A stretch of DNA of 55,885 nucleotides, taken from Bacteroides sp. Lineage in GTDB: Bacteria > Bacteroidota > Bacteroidia > Bacteroidales > Muribaculaceae. The translations under genes were made by a program, and so were the position numbers. Positions 22,906 to 30,230 of the stretch are shown here, in pieces. The notes below the pieces were generated by a model that saw only the letters and a list, made by a program, of their open reading frames with translations, searched no databases and was not told the origin of the DNA. The stretch lies in contig JAAVCP010000024.1 of NCBI GenBank assembly GCA_014802265.1, forward strand, positions 1 to 55,885, in the 5' to 3' direction. The stretch's first letter is position 1, and the number at the start of each line of letters is the position of its first letter.

Positions 22906-24006
22906 CTACCCGTCGGCCTTCTTGCGTTTTTTAGTCTCCAGTTCAGCTTGCCGCCTGGCTTCTTTGTACTCGTTATACTTGGCTCGATACTCATAGCTTT
23001 TTCCGAATATGTTCCATGCGGCCTTGACCACGTTGGGCTCGTAGGGACGGATCAGTTCCAGATCATCTACCGCCTTGTGAGAAATGGGGCATCCGCAGCA
23101 CCCCGTCCTGGTCAGGCCATAGACCTCGTAAGCGTCGGAGTAGCGAACCCCGTAATAGTCCTTGTACCAAGCCTTATCCGCATCCGTGACATAGTACAGT
23201 GGGCGCAGACGGAACTGTCCGGAGGCGGTCTCCCCGAAACAGAGCGCGGTGTTGTCCTTGCGTGGAACAGACCGCATCCCGCCCTCTGCTCGCCGCTCGC
23301 CGGTGATGATCATGTCATAGCCCTTCTGCACTCGGTGGGCCAGCTGTTTCTTGCAGTAGTCACAGCACTTTGCGCTGATCTGGAAGTCCGGCGGGCACTC
23401 ACCGATGAAATCTCTCATGTACTTGGAGGAATTGATAACCAACTGAATGTTTGGCCGGGGCTCTCCGGCGGAGTTGCAGCAGCACAGGAAGTTGATCACG
23501 CTCTCGCACTTGGGGTAGCGCTCCCGAAGCTCTTGGCGCTTTGCCGCCTTGTCCTCCGCCTGCTCGTATTCTTCCGCGATGGACAGGGGGACACCTTTTT
23601 TCTGCCACTCAGACAGTCCCGCAGACATGATTTTCGAGACAAAGGGAATGCCGTATGTTCTGGCCGCCGTGACAATGCCGATCTTCGGCCTGCACTCCTC
23701 GATCTCAATACCATATTTCGCGGCTGTGACCTTCACATGATCTTTGGTGGCCCGCATTTCCAGGCCTGTGTTAAAAAATACGTACTTGATTGGAGGAAGG
23801 CTGAAAACCGCTCTCGTCCGTTCAATCACGTCGACCATGATGTCACTGTCCGCCCCACCAGAGTATGAGCAGATCGCGTTCGGATGCTCACGCAGCCGTT
23901 TGGCAATAATGCTCTGGATTGCCTGGAACTTTTCCGGCGCGTCAAAATCCGCATACGCCGGCCGCTCGGTGTAAACTTTGCTTTTGTAGACTTCTTTTTT
24001 CATCAT
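22906..24006 (-). CDS. PP-loop (PAPS reductase-like) sulfurtransferase
   Basis: 366 residues; start at ATG 24006 or 24003, both after GGAGG (spacing 5 or 8). PP-loop SYSGGADSD (47-55) binds ATP. Later features are VFFNTGLEMRATKDHV, Cys clusters INFLCCCNSAGE, KCCDYCKKQ and TGCCGCP, and ITGERRAEGGMRS (the ITG.R..E..R motif). This is the phage type of PAPS-reductase/DndC-like protein. The real substrate is unknown: DNA phosphorothioation, nucleoside thiolation or sulfate activation. Located beside ParB and methylase genes, DNA modification is my preferred inference. An in-frame coding-like extension follows the TAG stop. Confidence 0.8.
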   Translation of the reverse strand: MMKKEVYKSKVYTERPAYADFDAPEKFQAIQSIIAKRLREHPNAICSYSGGADSDIMVDVIERTRAVFSLPPIKYVFFNTGLEMRATKDHVKVTAAKYGIEIEECRPKIGIVTAARTYGIPFVSKIMSAGLSEWQKKGVPLSIAEEYEQAEDKAAKRQELRERYPKCESVINFLCCCNSAGEPRPNIQLVINSSKYMRDFIGECPPDFQISAKCCDYCKKQLAHRVQKGYDMIITGERRAEGGMRSVPRKDNTALCFGETASGQFRLRPLYYVTDADKAWYKDYYGVRYSDAYEVYGLTRTGCCGCPISHKAVDDLELIRPYEPNVVKAAWNIFGKSYEYRAKYNEYKEARRQAELETKKRKKADG

Positions 24007-24061
24007 AGGTTCCTCCATCGTCATGGAGGCGGCGCGCCTTTATCCATGGGCCTCCTATGGT

Positions 24062-24271
24062 TTATTTAGATTCTGATAGCTCAATCTCCGCAATTGCCCG
24101 GAACACCGGGTAAAACTGCTGCGGCACCTCCGGCCAGTGCTTCTCCAGCACCTTCGTCGGATAGTCTGCCCACTCACACTGACCGACCGTGTGAAACCCT
24201 GCCCACTCCGCCGCAAGGTCAAGGCCGCCGATCACAGTGAACAGGGAGAGGTGGGTTAATTGGGTGCTCAT
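24062..24271 (-). pseudogene. DNA C5-cytosine methyltransferase, N-terminal remnant
   Basis: 69 residues: [19 protein letters not shown] is motif I (F.G.GG), followed by [20 protein letters not shown] (motif II region). Full Dcm-type enzymes continue for 250 or more residues with the PC catalytic motif; here the frame ends after [11 protein letters not shown] and nothing downstream restores it. Start ATG overlaps the ParB stop (ATGA). Likely a decayed gene; a short regulatory product cannot be excluded. Confidence 0.75.
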
Positions 24272-25872
24272 CCCGTTTTGGTGTCCGAATCGGACACAAC
24301 GTCCGGCAGCATCATCCAGCGGACGGGCAGAAAGTCAATCGCCTCGCCATTGTCCTGGAAGCGGAGGGCCTTGCCATCGAACCGGCAGACTTCACGAACG
24401 ATCACACCGTCGCCCACATCAAGATCCACCACCACATCACAAGGCGTCCTCGGCAGCGTTCCACCAGGCATCCATCCGTTGAACACCAGCTGTCCTTCCG
24501 GCTGGGGCACGAAGCCCGCCGGGTCGTCTGTCCGGCACAGCAGGTAGTCCAGCGACACGCCAAGCAGATCGGCGAGCTTCACGTAATGCTGAACCTCACC
24601 GAGATAGCAACTGTAGCCATAGGGCAACGTGGTGTTTTCGGAGAAGTTCCCTTCCAACCGTTCCCGTTTCTCATACGTTGGGCCGTCCTTTTCGGAGAAG
24701 TACCTATCAGCTGCCCCGAAGCATTCCTCAACCGACTTTTCCGCCGCGGCCCGGGCCTCGCCAAAGCGCTTCCAAAGCTGCTTGATCTGCTCTACCTGCG
24801 GGCGCTCCTTCTCCTCCCTGACCAGCTGCTCCTGCTGCTTCTGGGCTTTGGCGTCCGCCTTGAGCTGCTTGACCTTATCCGCCAGCATGGAGCAGGCGTA
24901 TTTGCATTTGGCCAGCTCACTGCACTTATCGCAGCACTGGCGGCAATAATTGTACGCCCAGTGATTTTGACCCATGACGCGCTTTTGCATCTCTTCGCGG
25001 TTGAGGCAGGGGCCATTGCCATAGGTCTTGCATTCCACCGCATCCACCTGGGCGAGGCTGTCGCCATACGCCCGAACCATATGTTCCATCGCCGAACCGG
25101 GCATTGCCCCCTGCTTCACCAACCCGTCATAAATAACCTGCTGCCGCTCAGCGGACATCTGGGCCAGGGCGTAGGCCGTGGCCTCAGCCAGCTTTCCCTT
25201 CTCATAGGTGGGCCGCCACGGTTTTGCCAGGTTTTCTTGAATTACCTTCAGCCGGGCCAGCTTGGACTTGGACACATTGCAAGCCTCCGCCACATGATCC
25301 CGCATCCGGCCAGGGAACTCGACCCCCTCCTCGTCCCGAAGCTGGTACAGCAGATCGTTTACCCGCTCCGCCTGTTTGCCGAGCTCAAAGGAGGTCAGCT
25401 TACGCGTGTCGGAGTTGGCCATGATGAGCCGCAGCTCCTGGAGGGCGGCGGACTCCTGTCCTCTCTCCACGATGCAGGGCAGATCCCGCAGCTCTCCATG
25501 ACCGTCCATCACCAGCTGGCGCATAGCGGCGCGCCGGCGGTGGCCGGAGACGATGACATACCTCCCAGGCTCCTCCCCGGGCCGCACCCGGATGGGCTGC
25601 TGGAGACCCAGCAGCTCGATGTTGGCCGCCAGCTCGTCCAGGCCGGACAGCTCGTAGAAATTGCGGGGGTCGTCGTCAATGCGGTCGATGTCGATGTACT
25701 CGATCTGTTCCCGGGCAGCGCTTGCGCTGTCGGATCGGTCGTCCGCCTGAAGGGCAGATGACGGCCCCTGCCCCGTTGTGCCCAATTCGGACACAATTTT
25801 CTCTGCTGGCCTCCTGCTTATCAGGCTCATCACCGCCGCGGTCTTGGCAGTGTTTTTACTTGATGTTCCCAC
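24268..25872 (-). CDS. ParB/RepB-family protein with C-terminal extension
   Basis: 534 residues from GTG 25872, eight bases after GGAGG; TTG at 25887 overlaps that site. ParB N-domain about 57-150 ([49 protein letters not shown]), then a helical HTH part ([35 protein letters not shown]). A Cys-rich stretch [18 protein letters not shown] lies near 320. The C-terminus has a Cro-like sequence [21 protein letters not shown]. May act in plasmid-like segregation or gene control. Carries dispersed palindrome sites 4 and 5 at its two ends. Confidence 0.82.
   Translation of the reverse strand: MGTSSKNTAKTAAVMSLISRRPAEKIVSELGTTGQGPSSALQADDRSDSASAAREQIEYIDIDRIDDDPRNFYELSGLDELAANIELLGLQQPIRVRPGEEPGRYVIVSGHRRRAAMRQLVMDGHGELRDLPCIVERGQESAALQELRLIMANSDTRKLTSFELGKQAERVNDLLYQLRDEEGVEFPGRMRDHVAEACNVSKSKLARLKVIQENLAKPWRPTYEKGKLAEATAYALAQMSAERQQVIYDGLVKQGAMPGSAMEHMVRAYGDSLAQVDAVECKTYGNGPCLNREEMQKRVMGQNHWAYNYCRQCCDKCSELAKCKYACSMLADKVKQLKADAKAQKQQEQLVREEKERPQVEQIKQLWKRFGEARAAAEKSVEECFGAADRYFSEKDGPTYEKRERLEGNFSENTTLPYGYSCYLGEVQHYVKLADLLGVSLDYLLCRTDDPAGFVPQPEGQLVFNGWMPGGTLPRTPCDVVVDLDVGDGVIVREVCRFDGKALRFQDNGEAIDFLPVRWMMLPDVVSDSDTKTG
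24281..24297. repeat. Dispersed 17-bp palindrome, site 4
   Basis: GTGTCCGAATCGGACAC, perfect, in the last codons of the ParB-like gene (SDSDT) just before the methylase remnant. Confidence 0.85.
25778..25794. repeat. Dispersed 17-bp palindrome, site 5 (imperfect)
   Basis: GTGCCCAATTCGGACAC; left arm differs from consensus at two positions. In the N-terminal codons of the ParB-like gene (SELGTTG). Confidence 0.7.
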
Positions 25873-25895
25873 GGTATGTACCTCCAAATCAAATC

Positions 25896-27287
25896 TTAGT
25901 CTGCAAAGGGATTATCCTTGCTCCTGCCCTTCAATTCTTGGAACTGCTGCTGGGCCTTGGCTCGATTGGCCTGCTGAATGGCCCGCCCCTTGGCTGCCAG
26001 CTCCGCCGCCACCGAGTGATCCGGCTCGGGAACCAGCTCCACCATGGTCTGAGTATCACCATAAAAGGCCAGCTCCACCGCGACGCGGGATCCCTCCTTG
26101 TTTTTCCCGACTTTAAACATTCGGTTGGATCTGTTGTCATTGGGATCCATTGGCCAAACCAGGAAAGCCACGTCCGCGTCCTGCTCCAGCTGGCCCGACT
26201 CTTTGAACGAGTGCATGGTGGGCGCGATATAGTCGCCGCTCCCCTTTTCCTTGTCCGGGCGGGAAAGCTGTGCCAGGGCCACCACCGCTGTACCGGTGCT
26301 TTGGGCGAAGCGCTTCAGCCGTTTGCTGACCTCCGTCACCACGATGCGCGGATTGTCGGTGCGCATCCCGGCCACCGTGAGCAGTTGGACATAGTCCACG
26401 TAAATCACCTGATAGCCGTGGCCCAGGGCGTCGGCGGTGACGTCATCCACCGTGGAGCTCGATGCCCGGATAATGTCAAAGGGGCAGACCGTAGCCACGC
26501 GGTTGGCCGCCTCGGCAAATTTCTCCCACTCGTACGCGCTGAATGTCCGGGATTTGATTTGTCCCATGGGCACCCTCGCCAGGGAGGCAAACATACGATC
26601 CGCCATTTTCTCCGGCTTGGTCTCCAGGCTGTAGTAGCCCACCTTGTACTCGGCCTTGGCCTGGGCCATGGCCATGAGGATGGACAGCAGCGTCTTGCCT
26701 GAGGAAGCGTACCCGCCCAGCAGGATCATGTCGCCCAGCTCGGCGTAGGTGGCCCGGTCTGCGGCGGGGATCCCCCATGGCAGATATTTGGGCTTGTCCT
26801 TGCTGTTCATCCGCTCCAGGAAATTGGCGGCCAGCTCCGGGCCGGTCATGCGGGGCATACGATCCGTGGCGGACAGCGCCGAGGACATTTTGCGCACCAG
26901 CGGCTCGGCGTCCTCCAGATCCACGCACTCGAGGATCTTGTCCGCCATCTCCCGGATCCGGTACAGCGTGGCGGAGTTCCGCACCATGGGTATGTAGGAT
27001 TCCACATTGGCGGCGGTGGGCGTGATTTCCATGGCATCCCTCACCCAGCCCGTGTACTTATCTCCGCCCTTCATGGCGTCCACCACCGTCACCGGATCGA
27101 CGGGCCGCCCCTCTTGAACCAGCTTACGGATAGCGGAAAAGGTGGCCCGACAGGTGCCGTCCACAAAATCGTCCGGGGCGAGCTTTGACAGCACCAGCGG
27201 TATGCAGCGGTCGTCGATGAGCATGGAGCCGATGACGGACAGTTGGGCGCTGAACCCCCCAGTGCGGGCCAGATCAAGCTTGTCCAC
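25896..27287 (-). CDS. Replicative DNA helicase, DnaB-like
   Basis: 463 residues from a GTG at 27287 (GGGGGTGA upstream). DnaB N-terminal domain 10-110 (AQLSVIGSMLIDDRCIPLVLSKL, DDFVDGTCRATFSAIRKLVQEGRPVDPVTV). RecA-like core: Walker A GGYASSGKT (191-199), Walker B YQVIYVDYVQLL (about 285-296), then STGTAVVALAQLSRP and DADVAFLVW. It would unwind the phage replication fork; loader proteins are probably the replisome-organizer-like genes just upstream. Confidence 0.92.
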   Translation of the reverse strand: MDKLDLARTGGFSAQLSVIGSMLIDDRCIPLVLSKLAPDDFVDGTCRATFSAIRKLVQEGRPVDPVTVVDAMKGGDKYTGWVRDAMEITPTAANVESYIPMVRNSATLYRIREMADKILECVDLEDAEPLVRKMSSALSATDRMPRMTGPELAANFLERMNSKDKPKYLPWGIPAADRATYAELGDMILLGGYASSGKTLLSILMAMAQAKAEYKVGYYSLETKPEKMADRMFASLARVPMGQIKSRTFSAYEWEKFAEAANRVATVCPFDIIRASSSTVDDVTADALGHGYQVIYVDYVQLLTVAGMRTDNPRIVVTEVSKRLKRFAQSTGTAVVALAQLSRPDKEKGSGDYIAPTMHSFKESGQLEQDADVAFLVWPMDPNDNRSNRMFKVGKNKEGSRVAVELAFYGDTQTMVELVPEPDHSVAAELAAKGRAIQQANRAKAQQQFQELKGRSKDNPFAD

Positions 27288-27567
27288 GGCAATTCACCCC
27301 CAACTCACGCAGAATCGCAATCACTGTGTTTCTGCAACACCCCAGCCGCCGCGCGACCTCCGCCTGGGAGAAGCCCTGGCTGTACAGCCATGCCACCTGG
27401 AGCGAACTCACTTTTCGTTCCCTCTGCCGAGGCGGTGGGCCCTCCTCCCAGCACTTGCATCGACTGGGGCTGTTCTGGCACCGGGCCTGACAGGTCTTGT
27501 CGAAGCAGTCTGTACAGCAGGGCTTGTCCGCCCTTTTGCAGCCGACCGCAATTTTACAGCGTCTCAT
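27274..27567 (-). CDS. Cys-rich HTH protein
   Basis: 97 residues from ATG 27567 (GGAGGTG upstream). Residues 1-45 hold a Cys cluster (MRRCKIAVGC, CCTDCFDKTCQARCQ, RCKCW), likely zinc-binding. Residues 58-92 form a resolvase/Hin-like helix-turn-helix (SLQVAWLYSQGFSQAEVARRLGCCRNTVIAIL). It probably binds DNA; short upstream in-frame extension lacks a ribosome site. Overlaps helicase start by 14 bases. Confidence 0.8.
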   Translation of the reverse strand: MRRCKIAVGCKRADKPCCTDCFDKTCQARCQNSPSRCKCWEEGPPPRQRERKVSSLQVAWLYSQGFSQAEVARRLGCCRNTVIAILRELGVNCRGQA

Positions 27568-28421
27568 CACAGCACCTCCAGATCCTTCACCCGGCCGCTG
27601 GAGCCCTGGGGCTGGGTGCCCTGGAGCAGGGACAAGTCCACGCCCTGATTCTCCCACCGGCGCTGATTGAGCCAGGTGGAGAACATCGGGATATACTTGC
27701 CGCCCTCCTCCGCCCACTGCGGGTTACAGCACTGGCGCTTGAGCGCGTCATACATGATCCGGCAAAGCCTTTTATCCGGCTTAAGCTTGTCCCACGCCTC
27801 GATGGACTTCTTGCGGTTGTCCTTCCGGGGGTACGCAGACCAGAACGCTTCAAATGCCTCCGGGTCGTGGTCAGGCGCGGACTTTTCCCGGCGGGTACGC
27901 CTGGACTTAGTCCTAGGCTCGTCCACCGGCTCAGGCTCAGACACAGCGCCGTCCCCCTCTGGGGGACTATAGGGGGTACTTGATTGTTTAGTACTTAATT
28001 GTTTAGTATTTAATTGTGGCGAGTTCTTCGTGTACGGCTCAACCGTGTACGATGAATCAGGACACGGTTGGGCCGTGTCATAATTTTTATGCCCGGTATC
28101 TGTAATGTTTTTAAAAATCGGTTTTCTTGAAACCAAGTATCCGGCTTTCGCAAATTGCCCTGCCGTCCCGCGAGCCTGCTCTTTCCGTTTTACATAGCCC
28201 GCATTTTCAAGTTCAGCAAGCATCTTCGACATCGTGTCCTTTGTCACATGAGCAATATTTGCCATGCCCCGGATTGAGAAATCCCAATCCGGGCGGAAAC
28301 TCGTCATCATGATGAGCACCATTCTGGTCTGAAGCCGCAGGTTATCATCAAAAATCAAAGCATTAAAAACTCTGGTGTATGGGTCATCGTCTTTGACAAT
28401 TTCAATTTGTTGTCCATTCAT
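27567..28421 (-). CDS. Replication initiator / replisome organizer
   Basis: 284 residues, chosen ATG 28421 nine bases after GGGGG; ATG 28427 is too close. N-terminal winged helix 20-90 (FSIRGMANIAHVTKDTMSKMLAELENAGYVKRKE). Linker rich in Ser, Pro and Asn. C-terminal domain FEAFWSAYPRKDNRKKSIEAWDKLKPD...KYIPMFSTWLNQRRWEN is typical of phage O-like and DnaD/DnaT-type initiator C-termini. Probably binds the origin and loads DnaB. Linker DNA is AT-richer than neighbours, possibly the origin as in lambda O. Confidence 0.8.
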   Translation of the reverse strand: MNGQQIEIVKDDDPYTRVFNALIFDDNLRLQTRMVLIMMTSFRPDWDFSIRGMANIAHVTKDTMSKMLAELENAGYVKRKEQARGTAGQFAKAGYLVSRKPIFKNITDTGHKNYDTAQPCPDSSYTVEPYTKNSPQLNTKQLSTKQSSTPYSPPEGDGAVSEPEPVDEPRTKSRRTRREKSAPDHDPEAFEAFWSAYPRKDNRKKSIEAWDKLKPDKRLCRIMYDALKRQCCNPQWAEEGGKYIPMFSTWLNQRRWENQGVDLSLLQGTQPQGSSGRVKDLEVL

Positions 28422-28770
28422 TAACATTCGCCCCCATCACGGTATACCACAGACGCTGATCCCATGGATTTGAATTGTAGTTCGCTGTCTTGATCACTCC
28501 CTGCTCTTTGCATGACGAAATGATCCTACGAATCTGATGACCGGACCAAAAAGGGAATTCATCACAAAAGTCTTTATTTGTCCAGGGCATCCACGGTTGA
28601 CCATCCTCAATCACCAATTCAAATTTGCGATTACCTCTCCCGTTTAATCGAAGCAAATAAACTGCATATAGCTCATCAAGCAAAAACTGTATGAATATAG
28701 CTTCATTCACGCCAAATGAAACCGCATTTTCCTCAGAAAAACCCCATTGACCGTTATATCTTCTGAGCAT
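28402..28770 (-). CDS. Replisome-organizer-like winged-helix protein
   Basis: 122 residues from ATG 28770, seven bases after GGAGA. MLRRYNGQWGFSEENAVSFGVNEAIFIQFLLDEL then WMPWTNKDFCDEFPFWSGHQIRRIISSCKEQGVIKTANYN...WDQRLWYTV is the winged-helix N-terminal domain found in phage replisome organizers, here as a stand-alone protein. It overlaps the next initiator gene, so the pair may be a split initiator. DNA origin binding is inferred. Confidence 0.7.
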   Translation of the reverse strand: MLRRYNGQWGFSEENAVSFGVNEAIFIQFLLDELYAVYLLRLNGRGNRKFELVIEDGQPWMPWTNKDFCDEFPFWSGHQIRRIISSCKEQGVIKTANYNSNPWDQRLWYTVMGANVNEWTTN

Positions 28771-28788
28771 TTTCATTCTCCTTTGTTC

Positions 28789-29022
28789 TCACGGTTTTGT
28801 GTCCAGCCTCCCGGCCCGGGCTTTGTAGTACTCGCTCACCACCTCATCAATTTCTTGTGCCTTACTATCCAGAATGTCTACAAACGCCCTGAAACAGTCT
28901 CGAATGGTTTCCGTGGATGCCTGGCTCGGATGATCTGACATAAGGCTTAGAACAGTACACAACCCCGCCAGATTTGAAAGGGATACTTCGAGATCCTCCA
29001 GATAGTCGATTGCTTTTTCCAT
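28789..29022 (-). CDS. First early-operon protein, unknown
   Basis: 77 residues from ATG 29022 (GGAGGG upstream). Mainly helical and acidic: MEKAIDYLEDLEVSLSNLAGLCTVLSLM...CFRAFVDILDSKAQEIDEVVSEYY. First gene after the strong minus-strand early promoter at 29077-29105. Could be an early regulator or host-takeover protein; no family recognised. Confidence 0.75.
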   Translation of the reverse strand: MEKAIDYLEDLEVSLSNLAGLCTVLSLMSDHPSQASTETIRDCFRAFVDILDSKAQEIDEVVSEYYKARAGRLDTKP

Positions 29023-29043
29023 AATCAGCCCTCCAGTAATCAC

Positions 29044-29081
29044 ATAGTTGCTTTTTGCTACTGCTACTATTTTGCAACTAT
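29044..29081. promoter_or_regulatory. Inverted-repeat operator at early promoter
   Basis: ATAGTTGC (29044-29051) and GCAACTAT (29074-29081) are perfect 8-bp inverted copies. The second overlaps the -10 box of the minus promoter. GCTACTAT also occurs at 29063-29070 and 29125-29132. Likely target of the ribbon-helix-helix protein encoded divergently. Confidence 0.6.
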
Positions 29082-29105
29082 ACCACTACTGGACATTGTT
29101 GTCAA
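29077..29105 (-). promoter_or_regulatory. Early promoter of the main minus-strand operon
   Basis: TTGACA (29100-29105), 17-bp spacer, TATAGT (29077-29082). Near-consensus sigma-A promoter facing the replication genes. Confidence 0.8.
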
Positions 29106-29118
29106 GAGAGTTTAGTAT
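29090..29118 (+). promoter_or_regulatory. Divergent promoter for the RHH regulator
   Basis: TGGACA (29090-29095), 17-bp spacer, TAGTAT (29113-29118). Weaker than, and overlapping, the minus promoter, so the two are probably mutually regulated. Confidence 0.5.
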
Positions 29119-29147
29119 TATTTTGCTACTATGAAAGGAGGCATACC

Positions 29148-29321
29148 ATGTCTAAGGTCGCCACCCAGATGCGCTATGAATACGAACTATATGAAAAGAC
29201 AAAGATCATTGCTGAGGCAGAGCTTAGATCACTCAACGCACAAATCGAGTATTTTATGAAGAAAGGCATTGAAGCATACGAAAAAGAGCATGGCCCTATT
29301 GTTCTTGGACCCGTTGGGTGA
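29148..29321 (+). CDS. Ribbon-helix-helix (Arc-like) regulator 1
   Basis: 57 residues from ATG 29148 with AAAGGAGG upstream. TQMRYEYELYEKTKIIAEAELRSLNAQIEYFMKKGIEAYEKEHG fits an Arc-type beta strand followed by two helices (RSLNAQIEYFMKKG in helix 2). Divergent from the early operon and next to inverted repeats overlapping that promoter; probably the repressor of early genes, like Arc/Mnt. 3' end overlaps regulator 2 on the other strand. Confidence 0.8.
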   Translation: MSKVATQMRYEYELYEKTKIIAEAELRSLNAQIEYFMKKGIEAYEKEHGPIVLGPVG

Positions 29322-29466
29322 CCTCTGCCTCCCAAAGCCTCTTGCCACGGTCCAGAAGCACAAGCAGAAAGGCGTTCTGAGCAATTCCCAGCCGCCCAGC
29401 TTCCTGCTGGATGTACGAATGGATTTCCTCGGGCAATCTCACTTGCGTAGAAGTTATTTTGCTCAT
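29296..29466 (-). CDS. Ribbon-helix-helix (CopG-like) regulator 2
   Basis: 56 residues, ATG 29466 preceded by GGGGGTG. MSKITSTQVRLPEEIHSYIQQEAGRLGIAQNAFLLVLLDRGKRLWE has the R-L-P-E beta strand and GIAQNAFL helix-2 start of CopG-type proteins. It converges with regulator 1, overlapping 26 bases, which would create antisense between the two mRNAs. Target unknown. Confidence 0.75.
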   Translation of the reverse strand: MSKITSTQVRLPEEIHSYIQQEAGRLGIAQNAFLLVLLDRGKRLWEAEVTQRVQEQ

Positions 29467-29482
29467 GTCAGCTCACACCCCC

Positions 29483-29511
29483 TTGCAAACTGGACAGTCC
29501 TGTGGTATAAT
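29483..29511 (+). promoter_or_regulatory. Promoter of small RNA 1
   Basis: TTGCAA (29483-29488), 17-bp spacer, TATAAT (29506-29511) with an extended -10 TGG. The spacer holds the short palindrome GGACAGTCC. No protein frame with a ribosome site follows. Confidence 0.7.
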
Positions 29512-29517
29512 ACTTTT

Positions 29518-29581
29518 GTTCTCACGGTAAGCACTGCTTACCTGCCCTCGGCGGGGCCTCCAACCCGCCGGGGGCTTTTTT
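29518..29581 (+). ncRNA. Candidate small RNA 1 (about 64 nt)
   Basis: Predicted start about seven bases after the -10 box. It folds into a 7-bp hairpin GGTAAGC/GCTTACC (29526-29542) and a strong intrinsic terminator: 12-bp stem 29544-29555/29564-29575, loop GCCTCCAA, six T. No open frame of note. The terminator loop exposes CCUCC, complementary to Shine-Dalgarno GGAGG. One of three units with this architecture. Confidence 0.55.
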
Positions 29582-29661
29582 ATGCTCCGCAGCCTCATGC
29601 GTTGGCCTCCTTGTTTTTGCCCGAAGGCACTTCGTTCGCCGGGTAAAATTTTTCCTTGCCC
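29582..29661. other. Short gene-free spacer
   Basis: Between the small RNA 1 terminator and the broken gene at 29662. I see no supported gene, promoter or repeat here. Confidence 0.5.
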
Positions 29662-29813
29662 TTATAGAGGGCGTTGAGATATGTACACTTGAGCCAGCCC
29701 GATCTGGGCACTCTCCGGCTGGATCAGTTCCAGCGGTGCCGCCGGGAGGCAGTCACAGCGCTCTCCAGGATCCAGCGCCGCGCATACTCTTCACAAATTC
29801 GATGTGCGTTCAT
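29662..29813 (-). pseudogene. Frameshifted small gene
   Basis: ATG 29813 has an ideal AAAGGAG site. The frame begins MNAHRICEEYARR but stops after 29 codons; a one-base shift near 29775 continues as LDPGERCDCLPAAPLELIQPESAQIGLAQVYISQRPL to a stop at 29662. The second part has no start codon of its own. A real frameshift mutation or a sequencing slip in GCGCGGCGC are both possible. Confidence 0.5.
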
Positions 29814-29869
29814 TGTAATCGCTCCTTTGTGTGCTGATTAACTCTATGGGCTTGTCCTCCAGGCGGGGG

Positions 29870-30055
29870 TCACCCGCCTACCTTTTTCTGTTCCGCTCTC
29901 AGCTTTGCACCCTGTTCACAGAAATACACAATCAGGCGTTTGGTGAGGTCAGGCAGTTGATCTGCCGACTTCAAGTAAGTACTGAGATCATCGCATTCTG
30001 TGCCGTCCGCCATGATGTTTCGGACGGTCACTCCATCGGGATATACCTTCGCCAT
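29870..30055 (-). CDS. Small conserved-looking phage protein
   Basis: 61 residues from ATG 30055 with GAGGTGAT upstream. MAKVYPDGVTVRNIMADGTECDDLSTYLKSADQLPDLTKRLIVYF: a short beta hairpin followed by two helices. Acidic patch CDDLSTY. Function unknown; isolated between two plus-strand small RNA units. Confidence 0.7.
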   Translation of the reverse strand: MAKVYPDGVTVRNIMADGTECDDLSTYLKSADQLPDLTKRLIVYFCEQGAKLRAEQKKVGG

Positions 30056-30120
30056 TTGGATCACCTCATTCTAGGGTTATGTGTCTGTGGGATTGTCCTA
30101 TTACTGAGGAACATTTCCCC

Positions 30121-30149
30121 TTGCTATCCGCCTCACCCTGTGTTAAAAT
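30121..30149 (+). promoter_or_regulatory. Promoter of small RNA 2
   Basis: TTGCTA (30121-30126), 17-bp spacer, TAAAAT (30144-30149) with extended -10 TGT. Confidence 0.6.
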
Positions 30150-30155
30150 GAGGAT

Positions 30156-30230
30156 GAGGACTGATTTTGTGTGCTTCGGTTCTTCCTTACCCCGCCTGGT
30201 GTTCGCAGCACCCGGCGGGGCGCTTTTATT
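30156..30230 (+). ncRNA. Candidate small RNA 2 (about 70 nt)
   Basis: Short transcript unit ending in a stem CCCCGCC-GGTG / CACC-GGCGGGG (30190-30201, 30209-30220) followed by TTTTATTT. No frame with a ribosome site. The 5' part contains a pyrimidine stretch UUCUUCCUUACC. The 3' end meets the stop of the convergent SPFH gene, so the terminator may serve both strands. Confidence 0.5.
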
